A DNA stretch of 64,000 nt, taken from Pseudomonas putida. Lineage in GTDB: Bacteria; Pseudomonadota; Gammaproteobacteria; Pseudomonadales; Pseudomonadaceae. Under the pieces are notes generated by a model. That model saw nothing but the letters and a program-made list of their open reading frames with translations, was not told the DNA's origin and ran no database searches. Shown here one piece after another: positions 17,981 through 26,790 of this stretch (positions within the stretch are counted from its first letter, which is position 1; the number at the start of each line of letters is the position of its first letter). Where the stretch lies: positions 3,525,501-3,589,500 of the forward strand of contig NZ_CP018846.1 of assembly GCF_002025705.1 (NCBI RefSeq). Reading direction: 5' to 3'. The position numbers and the translations under genes were made by a program.

Positions 17981-19660
17981 ATGACCACCACAGCCGATCT
18001 CATCATCCACAACGCCCGCATCTACACCGTCGACCCGCACCAGCCATGGGCCAGCGCCGTGGCCGTGCAGGGCGAGCGCATCCTCTGCGTTGGCGACCAC
18101 GCCAGCGTCATGGCCCACGCCGGCCCCGCCACGCGCTTGCTGGACGCCGCTGGCAAGCTGGTGCTGCCGGGCTTCGTCGAATCGCACTGGCACTTCTCCA
18201 GCACCGCCTTCGCCTTCCAGGCCCTGGTCAACCATGAAGACCCGCATGAGGTGCTGGCCTTGCTCAAGCGCTACGTGCAAGCCAACCCCGGCGAGAAAGC
18301 CATCACCGGCATGGGCTGGATTCAACCGCTGATGCCGGCCGACATGCTGCGCCGCGAAGTGCTCGACGACATCTGCCCGGACAAACCGGTGTGCCTGCTG
18401 TCCACCGACTACCACACCATGTGGGTCAACACTTACGCACTGAAGGCTGCCGGCATTGACCGCGACACTCCGGCCGTGGAAGAAGGCGCCAGCTGGTTCG
18501 AGAAGGACCCGCTCACCGGCGAGCCCACCGGCGTGATCATCGACTGCGCGGCCTACTCGCTGCTGATGCAGCGGCTGAGCGAAGCCGGTTACCTGCCGAC
18601 CGGCATCGACCTGTACCTGCGCTCTATCCCGTTCTGGCAAGAGAAGCTGGTCGCCGCCGGCATCACCACCGTGTTCGACGCAGGCTTTCTCGACCCGGCC
18701 GGCGACCAGACCTTGCTCTACGAAACCCTGCAACAGCTTGAGCGCGAAGAGCGCCTGAAACTGCGCGTGGTCGGCAGCTACATCAACATGGGCACCGAGG
18801 ATGACCCGGTGAGCATCCTGCAAGGCATGCGCAACCGCTATGACTCGCCACTGGTGAAGGCGCAGACCCTGAAGCTGATGCTCGACGGCACCGAGCTGAA
18901 CCACACCGCATTCCTGCTCGAACCCTACTGCGACAAGCCGCACTGCGGCTCGACGACCATGCCCGAAGCGGTGTTCGAGCAGCATGTACGCCGGGCCGAT
19001 GCCGCCGGTATCGATGTGATGGTGCACGCCGTGGGCGATGGGGCCGTGCGCATGGCGCTGGATGTGTTCGAACGGACCTTTGCCAGCAACCCGCCGCGCG
19101 ACCGCCGCCATGTGATCACCCACGCCTTCCTCACCCACCCTGATGACATCCCACGCTTCCGCCGCATCGGGGTCATGGCCAACACCCAGCTGCAATGGGG
19201 CGTGGTGGATGCCTACGCCGAGGCGATCCAGCAGTCCTATGGCTTCAAACGCTGGGCGTCGATGTACAAGTTCCGCACCTTCATCGACCAGGGCGTGACC
19301 GTGTCGATCGGCATGGACGGCCTGGTCTGCCAGTGCCGTTGCCAGCACAAGCCGGTGGAGCACATCGAGTCGGGCCACACCCGCCAGCTCAGTGGCGAGC
19401 CTGATGCGCCAGTGATGCCCGATGCCGACGAACGCCTGAGTATTCCGCAACTGATCGCCGCCTACACCCTCAACGGCGCCTATCAGCTGGGGCTGGAAAA
19501 GGAGATTGGTTCGATAACCGCCGGCAAGCGCGCCGACATCATCATCCTCGAGCAGGACCTGTTCGAGCTCGACCGCTACCAGATCGGCAAGACCGATGTG
19601 GCGCTGACCGTGATGAACGGCCGCATCACCCACGACGCAGGCACCCTCCCCCACGCCTGA
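17981..19660 (+). CDS. Amidohydrolase family protein (YtcJ-like, amidohydrolase_3)
   Basis: This 559-residue metal-dependent hydrolase has the N-terminal metal motif FVESHWHF (HxH), further histidines in VMVHAVGDGA and VITHAFLTHP, and the C-terminal GSITAGKRADIIIL typical of the superfamily. YtcJ/NfdA-like enzymes hydrolyse amides, formamides or cyclic imides; the substrate here is not readable. The ATG at 17981 follows a gggagc site. It is followed after 27 bases by an MFS gene and faces the TetR gene, suggesting an inducible uptake-and-hydrolysis unit. Confidence 0.9.
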   Translation: MTTTADLIIHNARIYTVDPHQPWASAVAVQGERILCVGDHASVMAHAGPATRLLDAAGKLVLPGFVESHWHFSSTAFAFQALVNHEDPHEVLALLKRYVQANPGEKAITGMGWIQPLMPADMLRREVLDDICPDKPVCLLSTDYHTMWVNTYALKAAGIDRDTPAVEEGASWFEKDPLTGEPTGVIIDCAAYSLLMQRLSEAGYLPTGIDLYLRSIPFWQEKLVAAGITTVFDAGFLDPAGDQTLLYETLQQLEREERLKLRVVGSYINMGTEDDPVSILQGMRNRYDSPLVKAQTLKLMLDGTELNHTAFLLEPYCDKPHCGSTTMPEAVFEQHVRRADAAGIDVMVHAVGDGAVRMALDVFERTFASNPPRDRRHVITHAFLTHPDDIPRFRRIGVMANTQLQWGVVDAYAEAIQQSYGFKRWASMYKFRTFIDQGVTVSIGMDGLVCQCRCQHKPVEHIESGHTRQLSGEPDAPVMPDADERLSIPQLIAAYTLNGAYQLGLEKEIGSITAGKRADIIILEQDLFELDRYQIGKTDVALTVMNGRITHDAGTLPHA

Positions 19661-19687
19661 ACCTGATGCCCTACCCGGGAAACTTCA

Positions 19688-20842
19688 ATGCACAACAATA
19701 AAAACAACCTGCTGCTGCGTGCCGCCCTGATCTACATCGCCGCCACGGCGCTGATCATCATTGGCGTGCAACCGATCTTCATCGGCCTGGTGGCCGAACG
19801 GCTGAGCCTGGACCTGAGCCAGCAAGGCTGGGTCTTGTCCAGCGAAATGACCGGGACCTTGCTCGGTAGCCTGTTCCTGCCGCTGCTGGGCCGGCGCTTC
19901 GGTGGCCGCGGCCTGTACCTGGCGGGCGCACTCGCCGCACTGGCGCTCAACCTGCTCAGTGCGACCCTGGATTCGCTGGCAGCGTTGGTGCTGTGCCGGC
20001 TGGCGTGCGGTGTCGCCACCGGCGTGCTGTATGCCGGCGCGATCAGCGGACTGGGGCGCTTGCCAGGGCAGGATCGCTCGTATGGTTTGTCGTTGCTGAT
20101 CCAGACCGCCGTGTTCGCCCTGTACGCCACCTGCATGCCACAGCTGGCGGAGCTGGTCGGCAACCGCGGCGCCGTGGCCAGCATCGGCTTCTGGTTCGTG
20201 CTGATCGCCCTGGTCGCGCTGGCCATTCCGCAGCGGCTGCACCGCGAGGCACCCGTGCCGGTGACCCAGAGCGGCGTGGGTTGCGCCACCCACGGCCGGT
20301 ACGCCTTGCTGGGGATGCTGTGCCTGCAACTGGCGATCTACTGCATCTGGGGCTTTGTCGACCAGCTGGCCCGCGAGCGCGGCATCAGCCCGCTGGACGT
20401 GGGCTGGGCATTCGGCCTGGGGATCCTCGGCGGCTTGCCCGGCGGGGCCTTGCCCAGCGTGCTTGGCGCGCGGGTGAGGCGTGGGCCGATGATCGGCTTC
20501 GGCTCGCTGCTGGTGCTGCTGTCGATCGTATTGCTGGCGCGCCATGCACAGGATGCCGAGCAACTGTGCGTGGCGCTGTTCCTGATGAACTTTGGCTGGG
20601 TGCTGGCGCTGACCTACTACATGGGCGCCATTGCCACCAACGACCCGCGCGGTACCTTGACGCCGTGGGTGAGCATCCTGCAAGTGGCGGCAGCGGCGCT
20701 GGCACCGGCGTTCGTAGCATTGCAGCAGCAGAGCGCCGGGCACGAGACGATTTTTGTCAGTGCCGGGGTGGCGGTGATGCTGGGGGTTGTGCTCAAGGGC
20801 ATGGCCGGGGTGATGCAGCCACGCACACAATCAGCCGGCTGA
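19688..20842 (+). CDS. MFS transporter linked to the amidohydrolase
   Basis: The 384-residue product has about 12 hydrophobic helices, starting ALIYIAATALIIIGVQPIFIGL. The pattern GWVLSSEMTGTLLGSL in helix 2 resembles aromatic-acid or drug-type MFS members. It lies 27 bases after the amidohydrolase and is probably co-transcribed under the divergent TetR. Import of the amidohydrolase substrate is the simplest reading; export of a product cannot be excluded. A REP pair follows. Confidence 0.87.
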   Translation: MHNNKNNLLLRAALIYIAATALIIIGVQPIFIGLVAERLSLDLSQQGWVLSSEMTGTLLGSLFLPLLGRRFGGRGLYLAGALAALALNLLSATLDSLAALVLCRLACGVATGVLYAGAISGLGRLPGQDRSYGLSLLIQTAVFALYATCMPQLAELVGNRGAVASIGFWFVLIALVALAIPQRLHREAPVPVTQSGVGCATHGRYALLGMLCLQLAIYCIWGFVDQLARERGISPLDVGWAFGLGILGGLPGGALPSVLGARVRRGPMIGFGSLLVLLSIVLLARHAQDAEQLCVALFLMNFGWVLALTYYMGAIATNDPRGTLTPWVSILQVAAAALAPAFVALQQQSAGHETIFVSAGVAVMLGVVLKGMAGVMQPRTQSAG

Positions 20843-20853
20843 CGCCCCGCATT

Positions 20854-20985
20854 TGTAGGAGCGGCCTTGCCGGGGCGCCGGACCGGTCGGAAAGGGCTGC
20901 ATAGCAGCCCCGGAATTATCTGCTTAATCGCTAATATCCTGGGGCCGCTGCACGGCCCTTTCGCGACGCAAGGCCGCTCCTACAG
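20854..20985. repeat. Paired REP element with unlike arms
   Basis: The left arm is the long form (ccttgccggggcgccggacc, then ggtcggaaagggctgc). The right arm is the short form (cctttcgcgacgcaaggccg). The spacer is about 35 bases. It separates the MFS gene from the hydroxyacid dehydrogenase gene reading the same way. Confidence 0.88.
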
Positions 20986-21047
20986 AGACCGCGTTATGCT
21001 TGGGGAACCGTCGCAACTCGACACACTTAACTCCAGGGCCGACCACC

Positions 21048-22025
21048 ATGCGCATTGCCATCCCCGACGACTACCAGGACGTCATTCGCTCACTCGATTG
21101 CTTCAAGCGCCTGTCCGGGCATGAAGTGAGCGTGTTTCACGACAAGCAACCCGCCTCGCTGGACGAGCTGGCCACACGCTTCGCCAGCGCCGACGCCCTG
21201 GTACTCACCCGTGAACGCACGCGCATCGATGCCGCCCTGCTCGACCGGCTGCCCAACCTCAAACTGATCAGCCAGACCGGCAAGGTCGCTGGCCATCTGG
21301 ACCTCGAGGCCTGCACCGCCCGCGGCATCGTCGTCACCGAGGGCCGCGGCTCGCCGGTGGCACCGGCGGAACTGGCCTGGGCGCTGATCCTCAACGCCCG
21401 GCGCCAGCTGGTGCCGGCGATCGAAGCGTTCAAGCAAGGCCAGTGGCAGGTCAACCTGGGCCAGGCAGTGGCCGGCCAGGTGCTGGGGATCTGGGGCTAC
21501 GGCAAGATCGGCCAGCGCCTGGCGCGCTATGCCCAGGCGTTCGACATGCCGGTGCTGGTGTGGGGCAGCGAAGGCAGCCGGGCAGCGGCCGAGGCGCACG
21601 GGCATCGGGCAGCGAAATCACGTGAGGCGTTCTTTGCCGAGGCCGATATCCTCAGCCTCAACCTGCGGCTCTCGGATACAACACGCCATGGCGTGACCTT
21701 CGACGATCTGTCGCGGATGAAAGCCGATGCCCTGCTGGTGAATGTCAGCCGCGCCGAACTGATTGCACCTGGGGCATTGCTGCAAGCGCTCGACACCGGC
21801 AGGCCGGGCTTCGCTGCGGTGGATGTATTCGAGCAAGAGCCGGTACTCGAGCCAGGCCACCCCCTGCTCACCCACCCGCGGGTGCTGAGCACCCCTCACC
21901 TGGGCTACGTGGAAAAGAACGGCTATGAGCTGTACTTCGGCGATGCCTTCGACAATGTGCTGGCATTCACCCAGGGTGCACCGAAGAACGTTGCCAACCC
22001 GCAAGCGTTGAATACCGACCGCTGA
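21048..22025 (+). CDS. D-2-hydroxyacid dehydrogenase family protein
   Basis: This 325-residue NAD(P)-dependent oxidoreductase has the Rossmann motif GIWGYGKIGQRLARY and the family's catalytic arginine (NVSRAELI), glutamate (VFEQEPVL) and histidine (STPHLGYVEKNGYE) in the expected order. It interconverts a D-2-hydroxy acid and its keto acid; glyoxylate or hydroxypyruvate are typical substrates. The ATG at 21048 removes an unlikely 16-residue extension. The upstream REP pair and its own promoter space suggest independent expression. Confidence 0.93.
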   Translation: MRIAIPDDYQDVIRSLDCFKRLSGHEVSVFHDKQPASLDELATRFASADALVLTRERTRIDAALLDRLPNLKLISQTGKVAGHLDLEACTARGIVVTEGRGSPVAPAELAWALILNARRQLVPAIEAFKQGQWQVNLGQAVAGQVLGIWGYGKIGQRLARYAQAFDMPVLVWGSEGSRAAAEAHGHRAAKSREAFFAEADILSLNLRLSDTTRHGVTFDDLSRMKADALLVNVSRAELIAPGALLQALDTGRPGFAAVDVFEQEPVLEPGHPLLTHPRVLSTPHLGYVEKNGYELYFGDAFDNVLAFTQGAPKNVANPQALNTDR

Positions 22026-22059
22026 CAGCACTTGCAATTACAGACTTGCGCCGCAACAA

Positions 22060-22074
22060 TGCGAACAATTCCCA
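22060..22074. promoter_or_regulatory. Possible Fur box upstream of the ECF sigma gene
   Basis: tgcgaacaattccca matches the 7-1-7 Fur consensus (tgataatnattatca) at 10 of 14 scored positions. It lies 22 bases before the sigma-factor ATG. FecI-type sigma genes are usually Fur-repressed, so position supports the call. The match alone is weak. Confidence 0.35.
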
Positions 22075-22096
22075 GTTAGGTTACGGATTGATCCCT

Positions 22097-22597
22097 ATGT
22101 CGGCGCTCGATGACGCAGCTATCCACCGGCTGTACAGCGAAAACAGCGGCTGGCTGAAACACTGGCTACGTATGCGCCTGGGCAATGCCGCCGATGCGGC
22201 CGACCTGGCCCACGACACCTTCCTGCGGGTGATGACGGCACGCAGCCAGTTTCCGATCCGTGAGCCGCGCAGCTACCTGAGCGCCATCGCCCGCTCGCTG
22301 CTGATCGACAAGGTACGCCGCCGCGCTATCGAGCAGGCCTACCTGCAAGCGCTGGCACTGCGACCGGAACCCGTCGAAGTGTCGCCGGAAATCCGCCTGT
22401 CCATCATCGAAATGCTGGTCGCGATCGACAGCTTGCTTGACGAGCTGGGGGCGCGCACCCGCGATATCTTCCTTGCCGTGCAACTGGAAGGGCTGACCTA
22501 TGCGGCTGCGGCGGAACGTTTCGAGGTGTCGGTGACCACGGTGAAAAACCACCTGATCCGCGCCATGACCCGCTGCCTGCTGCTGGTCGAGGCCTGA
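22097..22597 (+). CDS. FecI-like ECF sigma factor (iron-starvation type)
   Basis: This 166-residue RNA polymerase sigma factor has region 2 (ADLAHDTFLRVMTA, then PRSYLSAIARSLLIDKVRRR) and region 4 (GLTYAAAAERFEVSVTTVKNHLIRAM). It is in the FecI/PvdS-like group, which drives a cognate TonB receptor gene. A TTG at 22046 would extend the frame; ATG 22097 gives the usual length. The FecR-like gene starts 5 bases after its stop, so the two are co-translated. Iron repression through Fur is likely. Confidence 0.94.
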   Translation: MSALDDAAIHRLYSENSGWLKHWLRMRLGNAADAADLAHDTFLRVMTARSQFPIREPRSYLSAIARSLLIDKVRRRAIEQAYLQALALRPEPVEVSPEIRLSIIEMLVAIDSLLDELGARTRDIFLAVQLEGLTYAAAAERFEVSVTTVKNHLIRAMTRCLLLVEA

Positions 22598-22602
22598 CTC
22601 TT

Positions 22603-23538
22603 TTGGAACTCAAGACCCTCGAAGCCGCCGCCACCTGGTACGTGCAACTCAACGACGGCGTTGCTGACCTCGCCCGCACCCGCGCCTGGCGCCAGTGGCT
22701 GGAAGCCAGCCCGGAGCACGCCGCAGCGTGGGCGCGGGTCGAGAAACTTCAGCAACAATGGGCCCTGGTACCTGCGCAGGCGGCGCTGAAAGGGCTTGGT
22801 GCCGCACAGGCACAGCGCCGTGATGTGCTGAAGGTACTGGGCTTGTTGCTGGCCATGGGCGGCGGCAGCTGGCTGGCCGCCGAGCAGTTACCTTATCGCA
22901 CCCTGCTCGCCCAGCAGCACACCGGCACTGGCGAGCGCCGTTCGCTGCAATTGGAAGACGGTTCGCAGCTTGAGTTGAACGTCGGCACCGCGCTCGACGT
23001 GCGCCTTGACCAGAAACTGCGAACGGTCCAGTTGTATGGTGGCGAGATACTGCTCAAGGCCGCGTACGACCCTCGGCAGCGGCCCTTCATCGTGCACACC
23101 GATGACGGCAGCATCGTTGCCCGGGAAGCTGAATTCAGTGTGCGCAAGCTGCCGGGGCAAACCCGCGTCGGCGTGCTGCAGGCTGCCGTCGAAGTGCGGC
23201 CACAGCACCATCCTGAGCACCTGCTGCGCCTGCCCGCAGGGCAACAGGCCAGCTTCGACCGCGACCATATCAGCCCCGCCCTGCCCCTGCCCGCCGACTC
23301 GACCGCCTGGCAGCACGGCATGCTGAGCGTCAACGACTGGCGCCTGGCTGACTTCATCGAGGAACTGGGGCGCTACCGGCCCGGCGTACTGCGCTGTGCA
23401 GCGTCGATTCGCTCACTGAGCATTTCCGGGGCATTTCGCATCGACGATACCGATATTGCCCTGGCCAACCTCGACCAGACCCTGCCCGTGCGGGTGCGTT
23501 ACCTGAGCCGGTACTGGGTCAGTGTGGAACCCGCCTGA
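22603..23538 (+). CDS. FecR-like anti-sigma regulator
   Basis: This 311-residue protein starts at TTG 22603, only 5 bases after the sigma stop. It has an N-terminal cytoplasmic DUF4880-like part (AAATWYVQLNDG, RTRAWRQWLEASPEHAAAWARV), a single hydrophobic stretch near residues 80-92 (KVLGLLLAMGGGSWLAA) and a periplasmic FecR domain (GERRSLQLEDGSQLELNVGTAL, VGVLQAAVEV). It should hold the sigma factor inactive until the receptor N-terminal domain signals ligand binding. The C-terminal part (SISGAFRIDDTDIALANLDQTLPV) is a secretin-like small domain found in this family. Confidence 0.93.
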   Translation: MELKTLEAAATWYVQLNDGVADLARTRAWRQWLEASPEHAAAWARVEKLQQQWALVPAQAALKGLGAAQAQRRDVLKVLGLLLAMGGGSWLAAEQLPYRTLLAQQHTGTGERRSLQLEDGSQLELNVGTALDVRLDQKLRTVQLYGGEILLKAAYDPRQRPFIVHTDDGSIVAREAEFSVRKLPGQTRVGVLQAAVEVRPQHHPEHLLRLPAGQQASFDRDHISPALPLPADSTAWQHGMLSVNDWRLADFIEELGRYRPGVLRCAASIRSLSISGAFRIDDTDIALANLDQTLPVRVRYLSRYWVSVEPA

Positions 23539-23547
23539 ATCGCCCGT

Positions 23548-23590
23548 GGAAAAAACTTCACTGCGAACCTTGCTGATTTCGATTCTCGTC
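23548..23590 (+). promoter_or_regulatory. Candidate FecI-type promoter before the receptor gene
   Basis: ggaaaa (23548-23553) resembles the ggaaat -35 element of FecI-dependent genes. The following 17-25 bases contain no clear -10 match; the best is around 23571-23585. The position, about 60-100 bases before the receptor ATG, is right for sigma-controlled expression. The assignment is tentative. Confidence 0.3.
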
Positions 23591-23650
23591 CGTCCCTGAC
23601 ACAAGCCGCGACGACAGCGACTTTCTGCCATGACACGGAAGGATCACGCA

Positions 23651-26140
23651 ATGCCCCATACTCACCCCTCCCCAGCCACCACACTGAGCCAGGCCGTACG
23701 CCGGGTGTTGCTCGGCCTGACCCTGGCCAGCGCCCCCGGTCTGCTGCTGATGCCAGGCAATGCCTTGGCCCAGAGCCAGACCACCTACCATGTGGCCGCC
23801 GGGCCACTGGGCAATGCAATCACCCAGTTCGGTGTACAGGCCGGCGTGACCATTTCGTTCGATACCGAACAGGCCCGTCACCTGACCAGCAATGGCCTGG
23901 AGGGCAGCTACAGCATCGACGAAGGCCTGACCCGCCTGCTCGGCAACAGCGGCCTGCAGGCCCGGCGCCTGGGTAACGGTGGCTATGTCCTGATACCGGC
24001 CAGCGATGACGCAGCGATGGAACTGGGGCCCTTGAACATCGATGCCGACCGGCTCAATGCGACCAGTGAAGGCACGCAGTCCTATACCGCCCGCGCGGTA
24101 ACCATCGGCAAAGGCGTGCACACGCTGAAGGAGACACCCCAGGCGGTCACAGTGATGACCCGCAAGATGCTCGACGACCAGAACCTCAACACCCTCGAAC
24201 AGGTGCTGGACAAGACGCCGGGCATCACCGTGTACGACTCCCCCATGGGCGGCAAGTACTTCTACTCGCGTGGCTTCAACCTCGACGGCCAGTACCAGTA
24301 CGACGGCGTGCCGCTGGACGTGGGAGGCAACTACGTGCAGGCCAACAGCTTCTCCAGCGACATGGCGTTCTATGACCGTGTCGAAGTGCTCAAGGGGGCG
24401 GCCGGCATGATGAAAGGCTCCGGCTCATCGGCCGGCGGTGTGAACTTTGTACGCAAGCGCGGCCAGGAACAGGCCGCCACCAGCCTGACCCTGTCCGCCG
24501 GCACCTGGGACAATTACCGCAGCCAGGTGGACGTCGGTGGCCCGCTGAACGACTCAGGCAGCGTGCGCGGCCGCGCCGTGGCCGCCGTGCAGGACCGCCG
24601 GTACTTTTACGACCATGCCGACCGCCAGGACCAGGTGTACTACGGTGCCCTCGACTGGGACATGACACCCGACACCACCCTGGGCGTCGGCCTGGCCTAT
24701 GAGGATGTCGATGCCTCGCCCTGCTACAGCGGCCTGCCGCGCTACGCCAACGGCAGCGACCTCAAGCTGCCGCGCTCGACCTGCCTGGGTGCCAGCTGGA
24801 ACAGCCTGCAAAGCCAGCGCGTCACCGGCTTCGCCGACCTCAAGCATCAGTTCAATGATGACTGGTCGCTGAACTTCGCCTCCGTTTACACCCACAACGA
24901 CCAGGACATCGAATATGCCTTTGCCGAAGGCGCGGTAGCAGTGGGTGCCACCAGCGCCAGCATGAGGCGCACCGCCGGCAACTTCGACTACGACCAGACC
25001 GACTACGGCTTCGATAGTTATGTCGATGGCAAGTTCGAGGCATTCGGCCTGCAGCACGAGTTGATCATCGGCGCCAACGCCAGCCGCCAGAAGACCCACG
25101 ACTACTTCGCCCTGATGCCGCTCAGTGGCAGCCAGAATCCCTTCGACCCGTCGGCGAATTTCCCTCATCCATCCTCGGCAGACTACCTGGTCAACCCGAG
25201 CCGGGGCGGTAGCGTACCGAACGACTCCACCACGACCCAGTACGGCTCTTACGCCAACCTGCGCCTGAAGCTGGCCGAGCCACTGACGCTGGTGCTGGGT
25301 GCACGGGTCAGCTGGTACCGCAACAAGAGCGACGCCTACACCCAGGCCTACGACTACTGGGTGCACAACCGCAGCGCGAAAAATGGCCAGGTCACGCCAT
25401 TCGCTGCCGTACTGTACGACCTCAACCCGCAATGGACCGCCTACGCCAGCTACGCCGACATCTTCCAGCCGCAGGGCAACCTGGTGGATGCCCAGGGCCA
25501 GGCGCTGCAGCCGAAGACCGGCGCCAACTACGAAGTCGGTATCAAGGGCGAACTGCTCGATGGCGCACTGAACACCTCGTTCAACCTGTTCCGCACCGTC
25601 GAAGAACACCGCGCCGAAACCGACTACGCCGACACCTGCCTGGGCTCGGGCGACGGTTATTGCTACAGCGACAGCGGCAAGGTTCGCGCCCAAGGTTTCG
25701 AGGCCGAGATCAGCGGCGCGCCGATCGAACGCCTGCAACTGCTGGCCGGGTACACCTATACCCAGACCAAGTACCTGAAAACCATCAACGACACCGACCC
25801 GACCGAGCTGACCTTTACCTCCAGCTTCATTCCGCGGCACATGCTCAAGGTCTGGGGCGATTACCAGCTGGACGGTGCACTAGAGCGCTGGACGCTGGGT
25901 GCGGGGCTGAACAGCCAGAGCGAGAACTTCCGAAAGACCGGCAGCACCAAGGCTGTCCAGCCGGGCTACACCTTGTGGAACGGCCGCGTGCAGTACCGCA
26001 TCGACCCGCATTGGACCGTCGCACTCAACGGCAACAACCTGTTCGACAAGAAGTACTACTCCACCATTGGTGCGCCGGGGTGGGGCAACTTCTATGGCGA
26101 GCCGCGCAACTTCATGGTCACCCTGCAAGGGACGTTCTAG
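23651..26140 (+). CDS. TonB-dependent siderophore receptor with signalling domain
   Basis: The 829-residue outer-membrane receptor has a signal peptide to about residue 40 (ending GNALAQ). A secretin/TonB short N-terminal (STN) signalling domain covers ~44-115, the plug about 150-270 (ETPQAVTVMTRKMLDDQ, then YDRVEVLKGAAGMMKG), and the rest is a 22-strand barrel ending in phenylalanine (FMVTLQGTF). The STN domain marks it as a transducer that tells FecR when ligand is bound. The two upstream genes supply the pathway. The siderophore cannot be named; FpvA/FoxA-like hydroxamate receptors are closest by pattern. A start seven codons earlier is possible. Confidence 0.94.
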   Translation: MPHTHPSPATTLSQAVRRVLLGLTLASAPGLLLMPGNALAQSQTTYHVAAGPLGNAITQFGVQAGVTISFDTEQARHLTSNGLEGSYSIDEGLTRLLGNSGLQARRLGNGGYVLIPASDDAAMELGPLNIDADRLNATSEGTQSYTARAVTIGKGVHTLKETPQAVTVMTRKMLDDQNLNTLEQVLDKTPGITVYDSPMGGKYFYSRGFNLDGQYQYDGVPLDVGGNYVQANSFSSDMAFYDRVEVLKGAAGMMKGSGSSAGGVNFVRKRGQEQAATSLTLSAGTWDNYRSQVDVGGPLNDSGSVRGRAVAAVQDRRYFYDHADRQDQVYYGALDWDMTPDTTLGVGLAYEDVDASPCYSGLPRYANGSDLKLPRSTCLGASWNSLQSQRVTGFADLKHQFNDDWSLNFASVYTHNDQDIEYAFAEGAVAVGATSASMRRTAGNFDYDQTDYGFDSYVDGKFEAFGLQHELIIGANASRQKTHDYFALMPLSGSQNPFDPSANFPHPSSADYLVNPSRGGSVPNDSTTTQYGSYANLRLKLAEPLTLVLGARVSWYRNKSDAYTQAYDYWVHNRSAKNGQVTPFAAVLYDLNPQWTAYASYADIFQPQGNLVDAQGQALQPKTGANYEVGIKGELLDGALNTSFNLFRTVEEHRAETDYADTCLGSGDGYCYSDSGKVRAQGFEAEISGAPIERLQLLAGYTYTQTKYLKTINDTDPTELTFTSSFIPRHMLKVWGDYQLDGALERWTLGAGLNSQSENFRKTGSTKAVQPGYTLWNGRVQYRIDPHWTVALNGNNLFDKKYYSTIGAPGWGNFYGEPRNFMVTLQGTF

Positions 26141-26168
26141 GGTTCTGCGGGGCTCTGCAGGATGCGGC

Positions 26169-26612
26169 TTATGCCTTGCCAGCCAAGGCCATATGTAGCA
26201 AGGGGAACGGCCGGCCTTCGCCGTCCAGCGGCGAACGCCCGGTCTGCATGAAGCCGTAGTGGAGGTAGAAGCCCACTGCCTGCGGATTCTGCTCGTTCAC
26301 GTCGACACTCAGGGTATCGCGCGTGTTGCGGCAGAAATCCAGCAGCGCCCGGCCGATGCCCTGCCCCCGCCGGTCGGGATCGATGAAAAGCATTTCCACA
26401 TGGTTTTCATTGAGCCCGATAAAGCCCAGCGGCCTATCTTCAGGGTCGACAGCCACCCAAAGCTCGACGGCAGGCAGGTAGACATCGCGCAGTTGCGGCA
26501 GCAACGCATCGATGTCGGACGCCTGCAGGAAGTGATGCGTCGCGCGCACGGCGCGCAGCCAGATGTCGACCAGCCGAGGGTGATCGGCGGCGATAGCTTG
26601 GCGAATGATCAT
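26169..26612 (-). CDS. GNAT-family N-acetyltransferase
   Basis: This 147-residue protein has the acetyl-CoA-binding motif A RRGQGIGRALLDFCR, preceded by the strand VEMLFIDPD, and a motif B segment QNPQAVGFYLHYGFMQTGRS. The length and order fit small GNAT acetyltransferases of the YjaB-like type. The acceptor is unknown. It lies convergent to the TonB receptor and stands alone; the 178 bases upstream contain no gene or strong signal that I can see. Confidence 0.92.
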   Translation of the reverse strand: MIIRQAIAADHPRLVDIWLRAVRATHHFLQASDIDALLPQLRDVYLPAVELWVAVDPEDRPLGFIGLNENHVEMLFIDPDRRGQGIGRALLDFCRNTRDTLSVDVNEQNPQAVGFYLHYGFMQTGRSPLDGEGRPFPLLHMALAGKA

Positions 26613-26790
26613 GGAATCATCCTGATATTTTCTGATGACGGATTATCGGTACGCCTTGGCAAAGCGACCGTACTCATGTCGGCATCATGTATGCCCGCTT
26701 CGCGAATCAACGCCTGGGCGGTGCACGGCAAAACAGCCGGAAAGGGAGGAAGCGCCATGCTACCCACCCTTGCCAGTGTGGTAAAGACGG

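Noticed and set aside
17858..19654. Long upstream extension of the TetR frame
   Set aside because: It is antisense to the amidohydrolase. The TetR domain itself begins at GTG 17857 with a ribosome site, so the extension is accidental.
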